Origin: Meandrina meandrites | Taxonomy: Eukaryota > Cnidaria > Anthozoa > Scleractinia > Meandrinidae | Length of the DNA: 64,000 nt | Assembly: GCA_963693305.1 (NCBI GenBank) | Contig: OY855905.1 | Span: 46,003,395-46,067,394, forward strand | Reading direction: 5' to 3' | In this document: positions 30,084 to 39,700 of the stretch, piece by piece | Layout of the letters: each line of letters begins with the position of its first letter | Position numbering within the stretch: position 1 is the stretch's first letter | Notes under the pieces: generated by a model | Told to the model about the DNA's origin: nothing | Seen by the model: only the letters and a program-made list of their open reading frames with translations | The model's database searches: none | Translations under genes and position numbers: made by a program

Positions 30084-30992
30084 TTAATTAAACCTAATTC
30101 TATTCTTAGAGTTAAATTCAGATCTTTTATTAAGGCCATGTGGATGGAGGGTGCATAGCTGGGAGCACCAAAAAGCCTCCCTTGTGAGAAGACGCCTGTC
30201 AATGTGGCCTTCGCTTTCATTAACGACTTTTTCAATAACAATGAAATCAAAGTCAGACATCTGGTGTTCAAACTTATTGAAATGCACGGCTAATTCGCAC
30301 GTGGTCTTATTCGTTAACATAGCCGATTTATGATTTCGAAATCTGACCTTGAATTCATTGGAAGTCGAACCTACATACTGAACCTTACATTTTTTACAGG
30401 TGGCTAAATAAATTACGTTTTTTGATTTGCAATCAAGACGTTGTCTAATGGAATAAAAACGATTCGAAGAAGAACTGTAAAACACCTTATCTTCCTTTAA
30501 AAAATTCTTACATAGATCGCATTTTTTGCTGCACTTGAAACAACCCGTAATGGAATTGTCATTGTTATTAAAATTAGAGCCTTTGGGTCCCGCTAAGAGC
30601 TCCTTGATGTTTTTGGCTCTTCTATAAGATGGAATAATTGACCCTTTTGGAAAAGTCTGTGCTAGGGTGGGTGAGTCGTAAAGGAAATGGCTATAAGACT
30701 GAATAATTTTGCCAATGTTGGGCAAATGTGGGTTGAAATCAACCACAAGGGGGAAAAGAACTTTTCTCTCTCGCACTTTAGCTGAGAGGAGGTCTTCCCT
30801 GGGTGTAGTTTTAGCTTTGTGAAATTGTTTATGAACCTTAGAAGGGTTGTAGCCCCGATCGACAAGATACTTCTGATATTCCTTGCTACGTTCTTCAAAT
30901 CTTTCAATAGTGGAACAATTTCTGCGTACCCTAGTTGCAACACCGAATGGGATAGCCTTAGTACAGTGGGATGGGTGGGCACTGTTGCGCAA
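30084..30992 (-). CDS. PLE ORF C-terminal part with GIY-YIG endonuclease (copy b1)
   Basis: 302 codons open. The first half is the linker after the reverse transcriptase (FEERSKEYQKYLVDRGY, then NFNPHLPNIGKI-type text typical of retroelements with a thumb/linker region). A Cys knot CFKCSKKCDLCKNF follows, then the GIY-YIG domain NVIYLATCKKCKVQYVGSTS ... FKVRFRNHKSAM, with Glu in CELAVHF. The Met start is not the true one: coding continues upstream in the KPTDHHIYL frame, so this is a 5'-truncated PLE gene. The domain nicks target DNA for insertion (established for Athena/Penelope-type elements). Confidence 0.85.
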   Translation of the reverse strand: MRNSAHPSHCTKAIPFGVATRVRRNCSTIERFEERSKEYQKYLVDRGYNPSKVHKQFHKAKTTPREDLLSAKVRERKVLFPLVVDFNPHLPNIGKIIQSYSHFLYDSPTLAQTFPKGSIIPSYRRAKNIKELLAGPKGSNFNNNDNSITGCFKCSKKCDLCKNFLKEDKVFYSSSSNRFYSIRQRLDCKSKNVIYLATCKKCKVQYVGSTSNEFKVRFRNHKSAMLTNKTTCELAVHFNKFEHQMSDFDFIVIEKVVNESEGHIDRRLLTREAFWCSQLCTLHPHGLNKRSEFNSKNRIRFN

Positions 30993-31182
30993 TAAAGGTG
31001 CAATAAATAAATATGGTGGTCTGTAGGTTTGGAATACCCCACCATAAAATTCACCATGGTATCATCAGAAGTTTCACTTAATGTTTTGGATCTTACCCTC
31101 CTTTTAGTTGATGGGTTTATTCAGACCGACATTTATTCCAAACCTACAGACCACCATATTTATTTATTTTTATGTTATTAAT

Positions 31183-31671
31183 TTTAATAACAATGACAAT
31201 TCCATTACGGGTTGTTTCAAGTGCAGCAAAAAATGCGATCTATGTAAGAATTTTTTAAAGGAAGATAAGGTGTTTTACAGTTCTTCTTCGAATCGTTTTT
31301 ATTCCATTAGACAACGTCTTGATTGCAAATCAAAAAACGTAATTTATTTAGCCACCTGTAAAAAATGTAAGGTTCAGTATGTAGGTTCGACTTCCAATGA
31401 ATTCAAGGTCAGATTTCGAAATCATAAATCGGCTATGTTAACGAATAAGACCACGTGCGAATTAGCCGTGCATTTCAATAAGTTTGAACACCAGATGTCT
31501 GACTTTGATTTCATTGTTATTGAAAAAGTCGTTAATGAAAGCGAAGGCCACATTGACAGGCGTCTTCTCACAAGGGAGGCTTTTTGGTGCTCCCAGCTAT
31601 GCACCCTCCATCCACATGGCCTTAATAAAAGATCTGAATTTAACTCTAAGAATAGAATTAGGTTTAATTAA
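31183..31671 (+). pseudogene. PLE GIY-YIG endonuclease, copy b2
   Basis: Same protein text as the C-terminal 160 codons of the 30084-30992 gene: Cys knot, YVGSTS and RFRNH, stop at 31669-31671. It is fused upstream to a few RT codons by the deletion, so no intact reverse transcriptase is present. Not expected to be mobile on its own. Confidence 0.75.
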
Positions 31672-32418
31672 GTATATTTAGCCTTTAGCATTTTTAATCC
31701 TTTTTTAAAAAAAATTTTATTCCCTAAGTTTATATTTTTATTTTGAAAGCAAGGTGCATTAATTTTAATTTTGAAATAACGATACGATTTTAGTTTATAC
31801 GTTCAAAGGCTTATCTTAGGGATCCTGTTATTATTGTTTGCATGGGCTTACTCAGGGGCTTCCATCGGGGAATTTATTACGGTTTTTTATTCCGTTTATG
31901 GACTCCTTTAGAGGAAACTGTTGTTTACTTATTGTTGCTATTATTCAGGGACTCTTCGCTAGGATTTTGTTACGTTTGAATTTTTTCGTATCCGTTGTTT
32001 ACGTTTCCACCTTGTAATTTTTTCTATAGTTTTTTATTTTTTATCATCTGCTTTGTTATGTAATATCGAAAATTAGAGTTTTTCACACCGAAGAAACAAT
32101 GCTTTGTTAACTATCATCTGTAAGAGTCGCCCTTCGTTTTTCAAGCTAGGCTTTCTCGCTAAACACTAATTTGTTCATTATTGTTTACTTTATTACTGTC
32201 ACTCATTCATTTGCATCCTTTTTTATGTTATCTTGTTGTTGTTACGTAACCTTTCATCCTGTAAATTATTAACTTGTTTACTGTCACTACTTCATTAGCA
32301 TTCCTTTTATGTTATTCTGTTGCAGTTACGTAATCGTTTGATGTTAATAATTATTAGTTTTTCCATATATAAATGCTGTAATCAACTTAGTTTTTACCAA
32401 GTATTGATCCCTGTAGTA

Positions 32419-32458
32419 ATTTGCACTGAAGAAGCCCGAAGGGCGAAACGTTTGCATT
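32419..32458 (+). ncRNA. Hammerhead-like motif, variant core
   Basis: Identical to the inverted copy at 29297-29336: CTGAAGA at 32426, GCCC-GAA-GGGC, GAAAC, TGCA/TGCA stem I. Confidence 0.5.
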
Positions 32459-32755
32459 AAATATGGACCTGTGAGTGGTTTGTTTCTGACTTCATTTTTC
32501 ATCCAAGCTATATATGGGTTTCACTTCTTTATTCAGCCATTACTATTAAATAAGCCTGTATCATTAATTTGATCCTCCTGATTAGCTGATGCCTAAGTTG
32601 GTTATTTGCCTGTGAATCGTCATATATGTCGATCCTTAGGTTTAAGGCTATGAAGGGGTTTCAGGCTTTCCCATCTCAACCCGGAGAAAGAATCCCGGGA
32701 TGCCCGCGAACGGCCCAAAAACACTATCTAAAATAACTGCGTTGACAGCGTGGTT

Positions 32756-32827
32756 GTCCTGATAGTGTAGTGGTCATCACACCCTACCGGTTTCAGGGGG
32801 ACGTGGGTTCAAATCCCGCTCAGGGCA
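32756..32827 (+). tRNA. tRNA-like sequence, copy 1 (probably non-functional)
   Basis: 72 nt with acceptor GTCCTGA/TCAGGGC fully paired (one G-T), D arm around AGTGGTCATC, and T arm GTGGG-TTCAAAT-CCCGC with a perfect B box. The anticodon arm is poor: stem CCCTA/CAGGG has a mismatch, and the loop CCGGTTT has C instead of U at position 33. The nominal anticodon GGT is therefore doubtful. More likely a tRNA pseudogene or the head of a repeat. Confidence 0.45.
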
Positions 32828-33116
32828 ATTCTTTCTTCTTTTCACTCAATTACCTTACATGTTGTATCTTCGGGATGGGTTTCACTTCTTTATTCAGCCA
32901 TTACTATTAAATAAGCCTGTATCATTAATTTGATCCTCCTGATTAGCTGATGCCTAAGTTGGTTATTTGCCTGTGAATCGTCATATATGTCGATCCTTAG
33001 GTTTAAGGCTATGAAGGGGTTTCAGGCTTTCCCATCTCAACCCGGAGAAAGAATCCCGGGATGCCCGCGAACGGCCCAAAAACACTATCTAAAATAACTG
33101 CGTTGACAGCGTGGTT

Positions 33117-33188
33117 GTCCTGATAGTGTAGTGGTCATCACACCCTACCGGTTTCAGGGGGACGTGGGTTCAAATCCCGCTCAGGGCA
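33117..33188 (+). tRNA. tRNA-like sequence, copy 2 (probably non-functional)
   Basis: Same 72 nt, displaced by exactly 361 bp in the tandem repeat, with the same anticodon-arm defects. Confidence 0.45.
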
Positions 33189-33257
33189 ATTCTTTCTTCT
33201 TTTCACTCAATTACCTTACATGTTGTATCTACGGGATGGGTTTCACTTCTTTATTCA

Positions 33258-33260
<3 letters not shown>

Positions 33261-33299
<39 letters not shown>
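33261..33299. repeat. (TA)n microsatellite
   Basis: Perfect TA run adjoining the PLE palindrome that starts at 33301. Confidence 0.95.
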
Positions 33300-33300
<1 letters not shown>

Positions 33301-33302
<2 letters not shown>

Positions 33303-33790
33303 TGAGTAAAAGAGTAAACAGCGAACTTCTCACAGGTGACGGTTTAATATTAATATGTAGACGTTTCGCCCATTCGGGCTTCCTCAATACATCGGTGTGG
33401 TGAAGAATTAAAAATGCTTGGAATAAAAAACTAGTTTACAATGTTGGACTTATATATAAAAATGTATAATTAAAAACAAAGTAGAAATTTACAAACAATT
33501 AAAAATTAAAAACCTAACAAATATTAAAAATTTAAAAATTAAATCTCACTCTTTCTTAAATTTTTAATATTTGTTAGGTTTTTAATTTTTAATTGTTTGT
33601 AAATTTCTACTTTGTTTTTAATTATACATTTTTATATATAAGTCCAACATTGTAAACTAGTTTTTTATTCCAAGCATTTTTAATTCTTCACCACACCGAT
33701 GTATTGAGGAAGCCCGAATGGGCGAAACGTCTACATATTAATATTAAACCGTCACCTGTGAGAAGTTCGCTGTTTACTCTTTTACTCAAA
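33301..33790. mobile_element. Head-to-head PLE 3' ends (490-bp palindrome)
   Basis: Arms of about 235 bp meet near 33545. Each arm has the same 3' tail with a degenerate hammerhead (33355-33396 minus, 33701-33735 plus) in which the first core base is changed: TTGAGGA instead of CTGANGA, with GCCC-GAAT-GGGC and GAAAC intact. No coding sequence remains. Confidence 0.75.
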
Positions 33791-33873
33791 CTAAATCTAC
33801 CGAGTGCAAGCGTCCCGTATCCTTTGGATCCTTCTCACAAGCATCGTCGTTGGCAAACCTTCTTCTTTTATAC

Positions 33874-33876
<3 letters not shown>

Positions 33877-33904
<28 letters not shown>
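33877..33904. repeat. (TA)n microsatellite
   Basis: TA run directly before the next PLE fragment. Confidence 0.9.
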
Positions 33905-33919
33905 ACACTCTCATGACAC

Positions 33920-34178
33920 TGTACTTTCAAAGCACATCTGGGACTTAAAGGACAGAAACATCGACTACAAAATCAACTGGCGCATCATTAAAAGAGCAAG
34001 CGCATACAAAGGCAAACCTTCTCGCTGCAACCTGTGTTTGTCTGAAAAACTGTGCATCTTGACCGCTCAAAACGCCTCCCTCTTAAACAAGAAATCTGAG
34101 CTGGTAACGAAATGCCGCCACGAAAACAAATTCTTCGTGGCAACCAATCAGAAGAAGCGTCGCTCCAACCGTTCCTGA
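33920..34178 (+). pseudogene. PLE GIY-YIG C-terminal fragment (copy d)
   Basis: The open frame from LSKHIWDLKDRNIDYKINW through RCNLCLSEKLCILTA to the stop at 34176-34178 aligns with the C-terminal third of copies a and e. The YIG motif and upstream regions are missing. A hammerhead motif follows at 34218. Confidence 0.75.
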
Positions 34179-34217
34179 ATTTGAACACTTATAACTGACA
34201 TCTTCTCGTAGACTGAT

Positions 34218-34256
34218 TCAGTCTGATGATCGCCTTGAGCGTGAAACTCGAGTAAC
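34218..34256 (+). ncRNA. Hammerhead ribozyme motif (PLE copy d)
   Basis: AGT, CTGATGA, stem II CGC/GCG, GAAA, stem III CTC/GAG without a loop, TA, ACT. The core is intact, but stems I and III are very short, so activity is less certain than for 28911-28958. Confidence 0.6.
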
Positions 34257-34343
34257 TAGTAATACTTTCCTTCTTATATTTGTATTTGTATTTATATATA
34301 TATAACATAGATTTATGGAGTCGGACTAGTTCAAAACCATTTA

Positions 34344-34391
34344 ATCGCTACTCTGAGTTTCATGCCTCATGCGAGGCAATCATCAGGCGAC
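34344..34391 (-). ncRNA. Type I hammerhead ribozyme motif (PLE copy e)
   Basis: On the minus strand: GTCGC/GCGAT stem I, CTGATGA, stem II TGCCTC/GAGGCA, GAAA, CTC-A-GAG, TA. Relative to 28911-28958, stem I and stem II each carry a compensated base-pair change (T-A to C-G), so the structure has been kept while the sequence changed. Confidence 0.8.
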
Positions 34392-34506
34392 TGCCAGAAA
34401 AAAACGGTTACATGTAAAGATATACAAATTTGAAAATAGAGAACAATGAGTACTTGCGTGACATGTCAAGATGTTATTGGACGAAAAAAAAAAATAATAA
34501 TCTATA

Positions 34507-34998
34507 TTAAGCTAACGCGGTATTTAACAAGAATTTCTTAGAGTGTCTACAGATCGAAGTCAGTTCGTTTCTATGATTAAGTGTTGACATTTCTGGTTTG
34601 CAAATTATAAAATATTTCTCACAAAGGCACAGATTACATTTTTTGTTGATATTAGAATACGATCGTGCTTGTCTTATTTTCCGCCATCTAGTCTCGTAGT
34701 TGATTTTCCGGTCCTTTAGACTCCATATATATTTGCTTAGCTCGGTTGCATTTTTGTAGCGTTCGTTTCTGAAGGAGCATGTATGGTTTCGGTACCGTTC
34801 TTTAAATGTGGTGTCACAAAGACCGATGTAGGTCTCCTTCGACTGCGGGGTGGTGACCTCTGCTTGGTAAACAATGTTCCGCTCTTTGCAATTTCCTTCA
34901 AGTGGACAAGAGTTCTTATTTCGGCAATTACAGTTGCTGATTTCTTCGGATGGATTTACAGGTTTGCTAATTTGAGCTTTATTGTGGCTGGAGATTAT
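34507..34998 (-). CDS. PLE GIY-YIG endonuclease domain (copy e)
   Basis: Open on the minus strand without an early Met (5'-truncated element). Cys cluster [22 protein letters not shown] core NIVYQAEVT ... [17 protein letters not shown], conserved helix [13 protein letters not shown], second Cys region [15 protein letters not shown], stop at 34507-34509. It is the closest relative of copy a at 28313-28816 and has its hammerhead 115 bp downstream. Confidence 0.8.
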   Translation of the reverse strand: MISSHNKAQISKPVNPSEEISNCNCRNKNSCPLEGNCKERNIVYQAEVTTPQSKETYIGLCDTTFKERYRNHTCSFRNERYKNATELSKYIWSLKDRKINYETRWRKIRQARSYSNINKKCNLCLCEKYFIICKPEMSTLNHRNELTSICRHSKKFLLNTALA

Positions 34999-34999
34999 A

Positions 35000-35440
35000 G
35001 ATTTAGATTATAGATGTAGAAACCAAAGTCGGCAAATGCTTTCTTTCACTAATTGATCAGCACTATCCAAAAACCAGCCCTCTTCACAAAATCTTTAACC
35101 GGAACACTCTTAAGCTGAGCTATAGCTGTATGAGTAACGTTAAATCTATAAGAGAGTGCTGGTTTTTATTTTATTATTATTATTTTTTGGCCATGTTTGT
35201 AATGTTTTGTCAGCTGAATTGAGCTGTCTGGCACTCTGGGATGGCTAGCCTCTGCAGCAAGCCTACTGGGCTAGCCAGGCTCCCTGGGGGGGGGGGGGGG
35301 GGGGGGAGGGAGGGGATTTGTCAGTGAATTGCAGGCCTGCATGTCATGCGACTGGGTACCTTTTGTTGAAACAGGGTAGATATATAAGTATCTTATATTT
35401 TTTGCCAGCGGAGTACAAGCTTTACGTAAGCTTAAGCTTA
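35000..35440. other. No gene seen; G tract
   Basis: Contains a run of about 20 G at 35286-35307 and otherwise unremarkable sequence. Confidence 0.5.
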
Positions 35441-35445
35441 CTTAC

Positions 35446-35655
35446 ATCAATTTGGTGGTTCTCGAGGTGCTGGAAAACGAGCTTCTTGACTTGCTCTCTA
35501 TCCAGGCTCAGTTGGTGGGCTGCCGCCGTATAAAAACAATCGCCATCACCTCTCGGATCGAAGGAAATAAAAAAAAAACATTTCTTTAGTCGCTGACGAA
35601 GCAAAAACATTCCTTGCTGACTCTCCATTCTAGAATGCGTAATTTTACAATGCAC
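35446..35655 (-). CDS. OTU-type cysteine protease, N-terminal exon (partial)
   Basis: The minus-strand text FDPRGDGDCFYTAAAHQLSL carries the OTU catalytic block (GDGDCFY, with Asp and nucleophilic Cys). The helix EQVKKLVFQHLENHQID follows, ending at a consensus donor (GAT|GTAAGT) in phase 0. The next phase-0 OTU piece on this strand is at 27569-27745. An A/T-rich run just upstream of FDPRGDG may mark a small shift. OTU enzymes remove ubiquitin-like modifiers; in cnidarians OTU domains also occur in transposon-encoded proteins, so host versus element origin is open. Confidence 0.55.
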
Positions 35656-35969
35656 CGTCGCACACTATCATCCGGGCTCTTGCTTTTCAGATCAAAAGGC
35701 GGGAAAACCGAAGGTGCTTTCCATTTTTACAGTCTGAGCAGTCGGACTAACCGAGATAAGCTATTGCAAAATTGAATTGAATGGTCCTTTCCATTTTGCA
35801 TTCCGTTCCTCTGTGCCACGTGTTTACTAACCAGTTTATGGAAATGGAAAGATAAATTCCGGTACGATCAGGGCGACCAATCAAACGATTCATTTTATTA
35901 ACATTAATTTCAAACATTCGCTTAAATTTTATAACGTGTAGATTCTGTTCTTCGTTATATTCCTATAAT

Positions 35970-36145
35970 GCAGTCTTTTCAAAACACGCGACTTTTTCAA
36001 AACGCGCGACTTCTTTAAAACGCGCGACTTCTTTAAAACCCGCGACTTCTTTAAAACCCGCGACACGCGACTTGAAACCCGCGACCCGCGACCCGCGACC
36101 CGCGACCCGCGACCCGCGACCCGCGACCCGCGACCCGCGACCATT
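35970..36145. repeat. CGCGACC minisatellite (interspersed-repeat copy 2)
   Basis: Units CGCGACTTCTTTAAAAC followed by about ten CCGCGAC units, ending ATTAGGGAAACTC. It is an inverted, longer copy of 27410-27515. Frames through it are repeat translation and not genes. Confidence 0.8.
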
Positions 36146-36281
36146 AGGGAAACTCGTTTGTACGTGTTTCACACATGAATTGAGACGTCAAATTAGACGT
36201 CAATAAAATTGCCTTTCATTGGTTTCCTTTTGAAAATGCCTAGATTGTCTGTTTTGAGATCACTTCGTGTGTATATACTAA

Positions 36282-36392
36282 AACAATTATTCTTTTCAAT
36301 CTCGGTGAATAGCGGCAGAATATTTACCTCGCCGCTACGCGGCTCGGTAAATATTCTGCCACTATTCACCGAGATTGAAAAGAATAATTGTT
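36282..36392. repeat. Near-perfect 111-bp hairpin
   Basis: Arms AACAATTATTCTTTTCAATC ... GGTAAATATTCTGCC pair around a GC-rich loop with CGCTACGCGG. Same design as 26394-26490. Confidence 0.7.
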
Positions 36393-36546
36393 AATTATAG
36401 AATATAGAATATTGGTTTGTTATTGATTCTAATTTCCTGATTATTCCAGATGAAATAATGCCAGTTATTATCAGCTGCATTGCCTTTACGAAATTCACAC
36501 CACAATTTCAATAATTCTGTGTAAAACAGGGAACTAATAATATATA

Positions 36547-36580
36547 GATTTTTTGGCAGGCCTAAAAGCGGAGCTCCTAT
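36547..36580 (+). repeat. Short dispersed repeat (AAGCCTAAAAGCGGAGCTCC-like)
   Basis: Related copies are at 44724-44757 and 55381-55415 (TAGCCAA..CCTAAAAGC.GAGCTCC). Probably the edge of a dispersed repeat family. Confidence 0.45.
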
Positions 36581-36795
36581 TTATTATTATTTTTGCTTGA
36601 GTTTGCACTGTTTAATTAAGTAGCCACACTATTTCTAAGCGTATACGGTTGCCCATATAGGTACATGTCGCTGCACTTTATTGGGTTCCTCATGCACCGT
36701 AGGCGTACACATCAAATTAAGACTTTTCATAACTCTAAGGGTAATTCAATGTAAAAAGAACCTTGATGAAGGCGAAGAATTTTTTTTTTGATTTA

Positions 36796-39700
36796 CAGTA
36801 TGTGGTCCTTGGTCCGTGAGGTCCTTGGTCCGCGACTTTTTTGAATATGATTTAATATTTCCGTGATAACTAAAATTCGGCAAGAAATGAATGTTTCCAA
36901 TGATTTATTGATTATTCTTCTTCAATATGGCAATTTTTCAGCTTTTTTACTATTGGTTTACGGTGAGGAATTCATGCTTGTCGACAGACAGGTCAAATTG
37001 CCTTTCTTGAAATTTCAACTTTTCGCTGCTCCGTGAATTAGATGGTCGCGTTTACTAAGCTAGTGCGCAGATAAAACGCAACGGGAAAACGTGTTTTTTT
37101 GGAGAACAAGTAAATAGATGACCTGATTTCAGCTGCTGCGGAGAGATTTGCTGCAGAGTTTCAAATTTTTGATTTAGGGACTATTGACAATTGTCAACAA
37201 TTTTCGTATATGGGTCCTTGGTCCGCGCGCACTACCAATCACAGTTTGATGAAAAATCCATTAAAAAATCGTGAAATACCCATGAACCCATTTTTCATGG
37301 TCATGAAAATAGAGATTTTCATTTTCATGGTCTTCTTCAAGCCCATGAATTTTCCATAAAATTTGAATTGATATAATTCATGACCCATGAAAAAAAAAAT
37401 CATGGCCATGAAGAAACATTCTATGGCCATGAAAAATTTCATGGGGCGTGAAATTTCCATGAAATCTGAAGAGATAAATTTCACAAACCATGAAAAAAAT
37501 CCATGGCCATGAAAAACTTGGAACACACCAAAGTTAGGTCATGAAATTTCCATGAAATGTAAAGTTGAAATTCATGACCCATGAAAAGAATGTGATCTTC
37601 TTGAGTATTGAATTTCACAGGTCATGAATTTTCCATGAAAGTATGCTTTTAGACATGACACCATGTATGTTCTAAATGCCCCCATGATTATCAACGAACC
37701 ACGGGTCATGAAAATTATGATAAGATATAAGACAATAAACAGGTGAGTTATATCTTGGCCTGGAGTAATATTATTTCACAAGTTAATAAAATCACTCTAA
37801 AAAAAACAAATAATCTTTTTTTTTCTGTTTACCAGGTACCACTTTGAGTTTGTTTTTAACTAAAATACAAAATGCTTCTGATTAAATTCCACTAGATAAC
37901 AGTTTAATGTCTATTTAATCAATGAGTTATAGGTTTTCATCTAAAATAGATGTACTATATATTCTTATCAACTGGAGGAAAAGAGTAAATAGAAGTTAAT
38001 TCTTAGTTCTACTTAAATTCTATGTTCACAAGTTTGAATCAATAAACTCTGTCTATATTCTATTAAATATATATATATGCTTTTGCTCTTGTGGATAACT
38101 TTTATTATATTTGAAAAATGGAATGACAAAAGACAACCATAAAACGCTGTGTACAAAGACACATTCAGTCTCTTCAAATCTAAGAGTGTTACATTGGTAT
38201 TAGTGGCAAAAAAGAAGAACTTAAAAATAAATTTCTCTCTTGAGGACTGCCTTCATCCTGAAAATTAAACACAGAACGATATTCGTTTTTGAAGTTTTAT
38301 ATCTTCAATATCATGTGAATTAAATGGAGGAGCTTTAATTGCTTTCACCAATTCGGATTTGAAGTATTACTCTTGAGCGAGTGTCTTATCTTTTACAGTT
38401 CGCAAGAAACCACCAAGAAACTCCACATCCTAATCTTTGATTTCCATTGAATAGGTAAAATCGTTTTCAGTGTCAATAGGTTTCACAGCATTTGTAATTC
38501 AAGGTGCAAAGATTTCACTTTACCTGTTGGAAAGCTGCAGCCTGAACATTTCTCTAAAAGAAGACGAATATGCCGCAACAGTTCTTGGGGTATCATAATT
38601 TCTTCATGTATCCTTGGTCAATGATCGTTTTCTTCCCAATGAAACACCAAGCCTTCCATCTTTACAAGAATTTGATTTGATTGGAATAACCACGGTCATC
38701 TTTAAATGATTTCTCAATTTTTTCTAGCTTAAAAAAGTGTATAAAATGAGTGAAAGCCTGCGTTTCTCTCTTCTGAAAATTGAATACAGCAGCACTTTAG
38801 TCCGCCATATTGATTCTGTCCCATGATGCTTTGGAAAATGTGGTAAAATGACTCCTTTTGACCAGCGGATTACCACTCCAAATAGTCGTTTTTTCGGGCG
38901 CGCCTCCTGGGGCGCGCATATTTTGAGGTGCAGTTTGAATCAATATGTCCACAGCAATTTCAGCTGTTTTTGGCATGTAATTCCCTTCAAAATGATATGT
39001 ACAGGATCAAATAAGGATCACAATTGCTTCACAGAAAGGAAGGCAAGTTAAGGACAAGTAAGAACATTAGTGATGTTCGTAGTTCAACATGTAAATTGCT
39101 CAACTGTTGACATGCTTATACCCTGGAGCAGATCGACTTGAAACACAACATTTTTGGCAGTGATTCCTTGTCATTTTTATTTAGTTGAAAGACAAGAAAA
39201 ATGCCCCTGCTCCTTGAATGTTTAGAAGGCATATTAGAAAATTATACACAATCACTGGTGGGCGGTATGCTTTTGTAGTGAGATTGAATTGATTTAAACG
39301 TACAATGATTTTAATCGATTAAATGATTAAATGTTTCAAGACTTACAAGTATTACAGACCCCTCAAACAATCAATTTGATTCTGTGTTTCTTTTTGTCTT
39401 ATTACAGCATTTGTACTACCAGAACAACTAATGAATAGTACACAGTACAGTTGTAACTTGAAGTTGGTCAACAAACTGCTATAAGCTTATGCCTAATATA
39501 AAAGCTAAGTGTAAAAGCCTGTTAACAAAAAATCAATTTTATCAGATTTTATGAATTTTGTGTTAATCTGAACTAGCAGAAATTTTTTGAAATATCAGCT
39601 TCTCTTTAGAAACCATTCAATTCTGTGTTGTATTGTTTTCTTCCTTTTGAGAATAGCTTTAACTTATAAAGCAGTTACATTTTCTGTTATTATCATTATA

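Larger units (their letters stand above)
29248..31032 (-). mobile_element. PLE copy b1 (left half of a head-to-head pair)
   Basis: Minus-strand PLE fragment: RT C-terminal text at about 31010-31030 (KPTDHHIYL), linker and GIY-YIG domain (30084-30992), then a 3' non-coding region to 29248 with a hammerhead-like motif at 29297-29336. It mirrors 31135-32510; 29248-30576 pairs with 31183-32510 and 30998-31032 with 31135-31169. Confidence 0.8.
31135..32510 (+). mobile_element. PLE copy b2 (right half of the pair, internal deletion)
   Basis: Plus-strand mirror of b1, lacking about 420 bp between the KPTDHHIYL segment (31150s) and the Cys knot (31183 on). The GIY-YIG frame 31183-31671 is otherwise identical in sequence. 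A hammerhead-like motif is at 32419-32458. The 102-bp unique centre (31033-31134) continues the RT frame of this copy (GFIQTDIYSKPTDHH). Confidence 0.8.
32516..33262. repeat. Tandem repeat, 361-bp unit, two copies plus a partial
   Basis: Units 32516-32876 and 32877-33237 are almost identical; a 25-bp partial third (33238-33262) runs into (TA)n. Each unit contains the tRNA-like sequence listed below. Confidence 0.9.

Noticed and set aside
32756..33188. Two functional tRNA-Thr(GGT) genes
   Set aside because: C at position 33 and a mismatched anticodon stem make decoding unlikely; they are kept as tRNA-like only.
35929..36172. Frames of RGSRVAGRGSRVA repeats
   Set aside because: Translation of the CGCGACC minisatellite.
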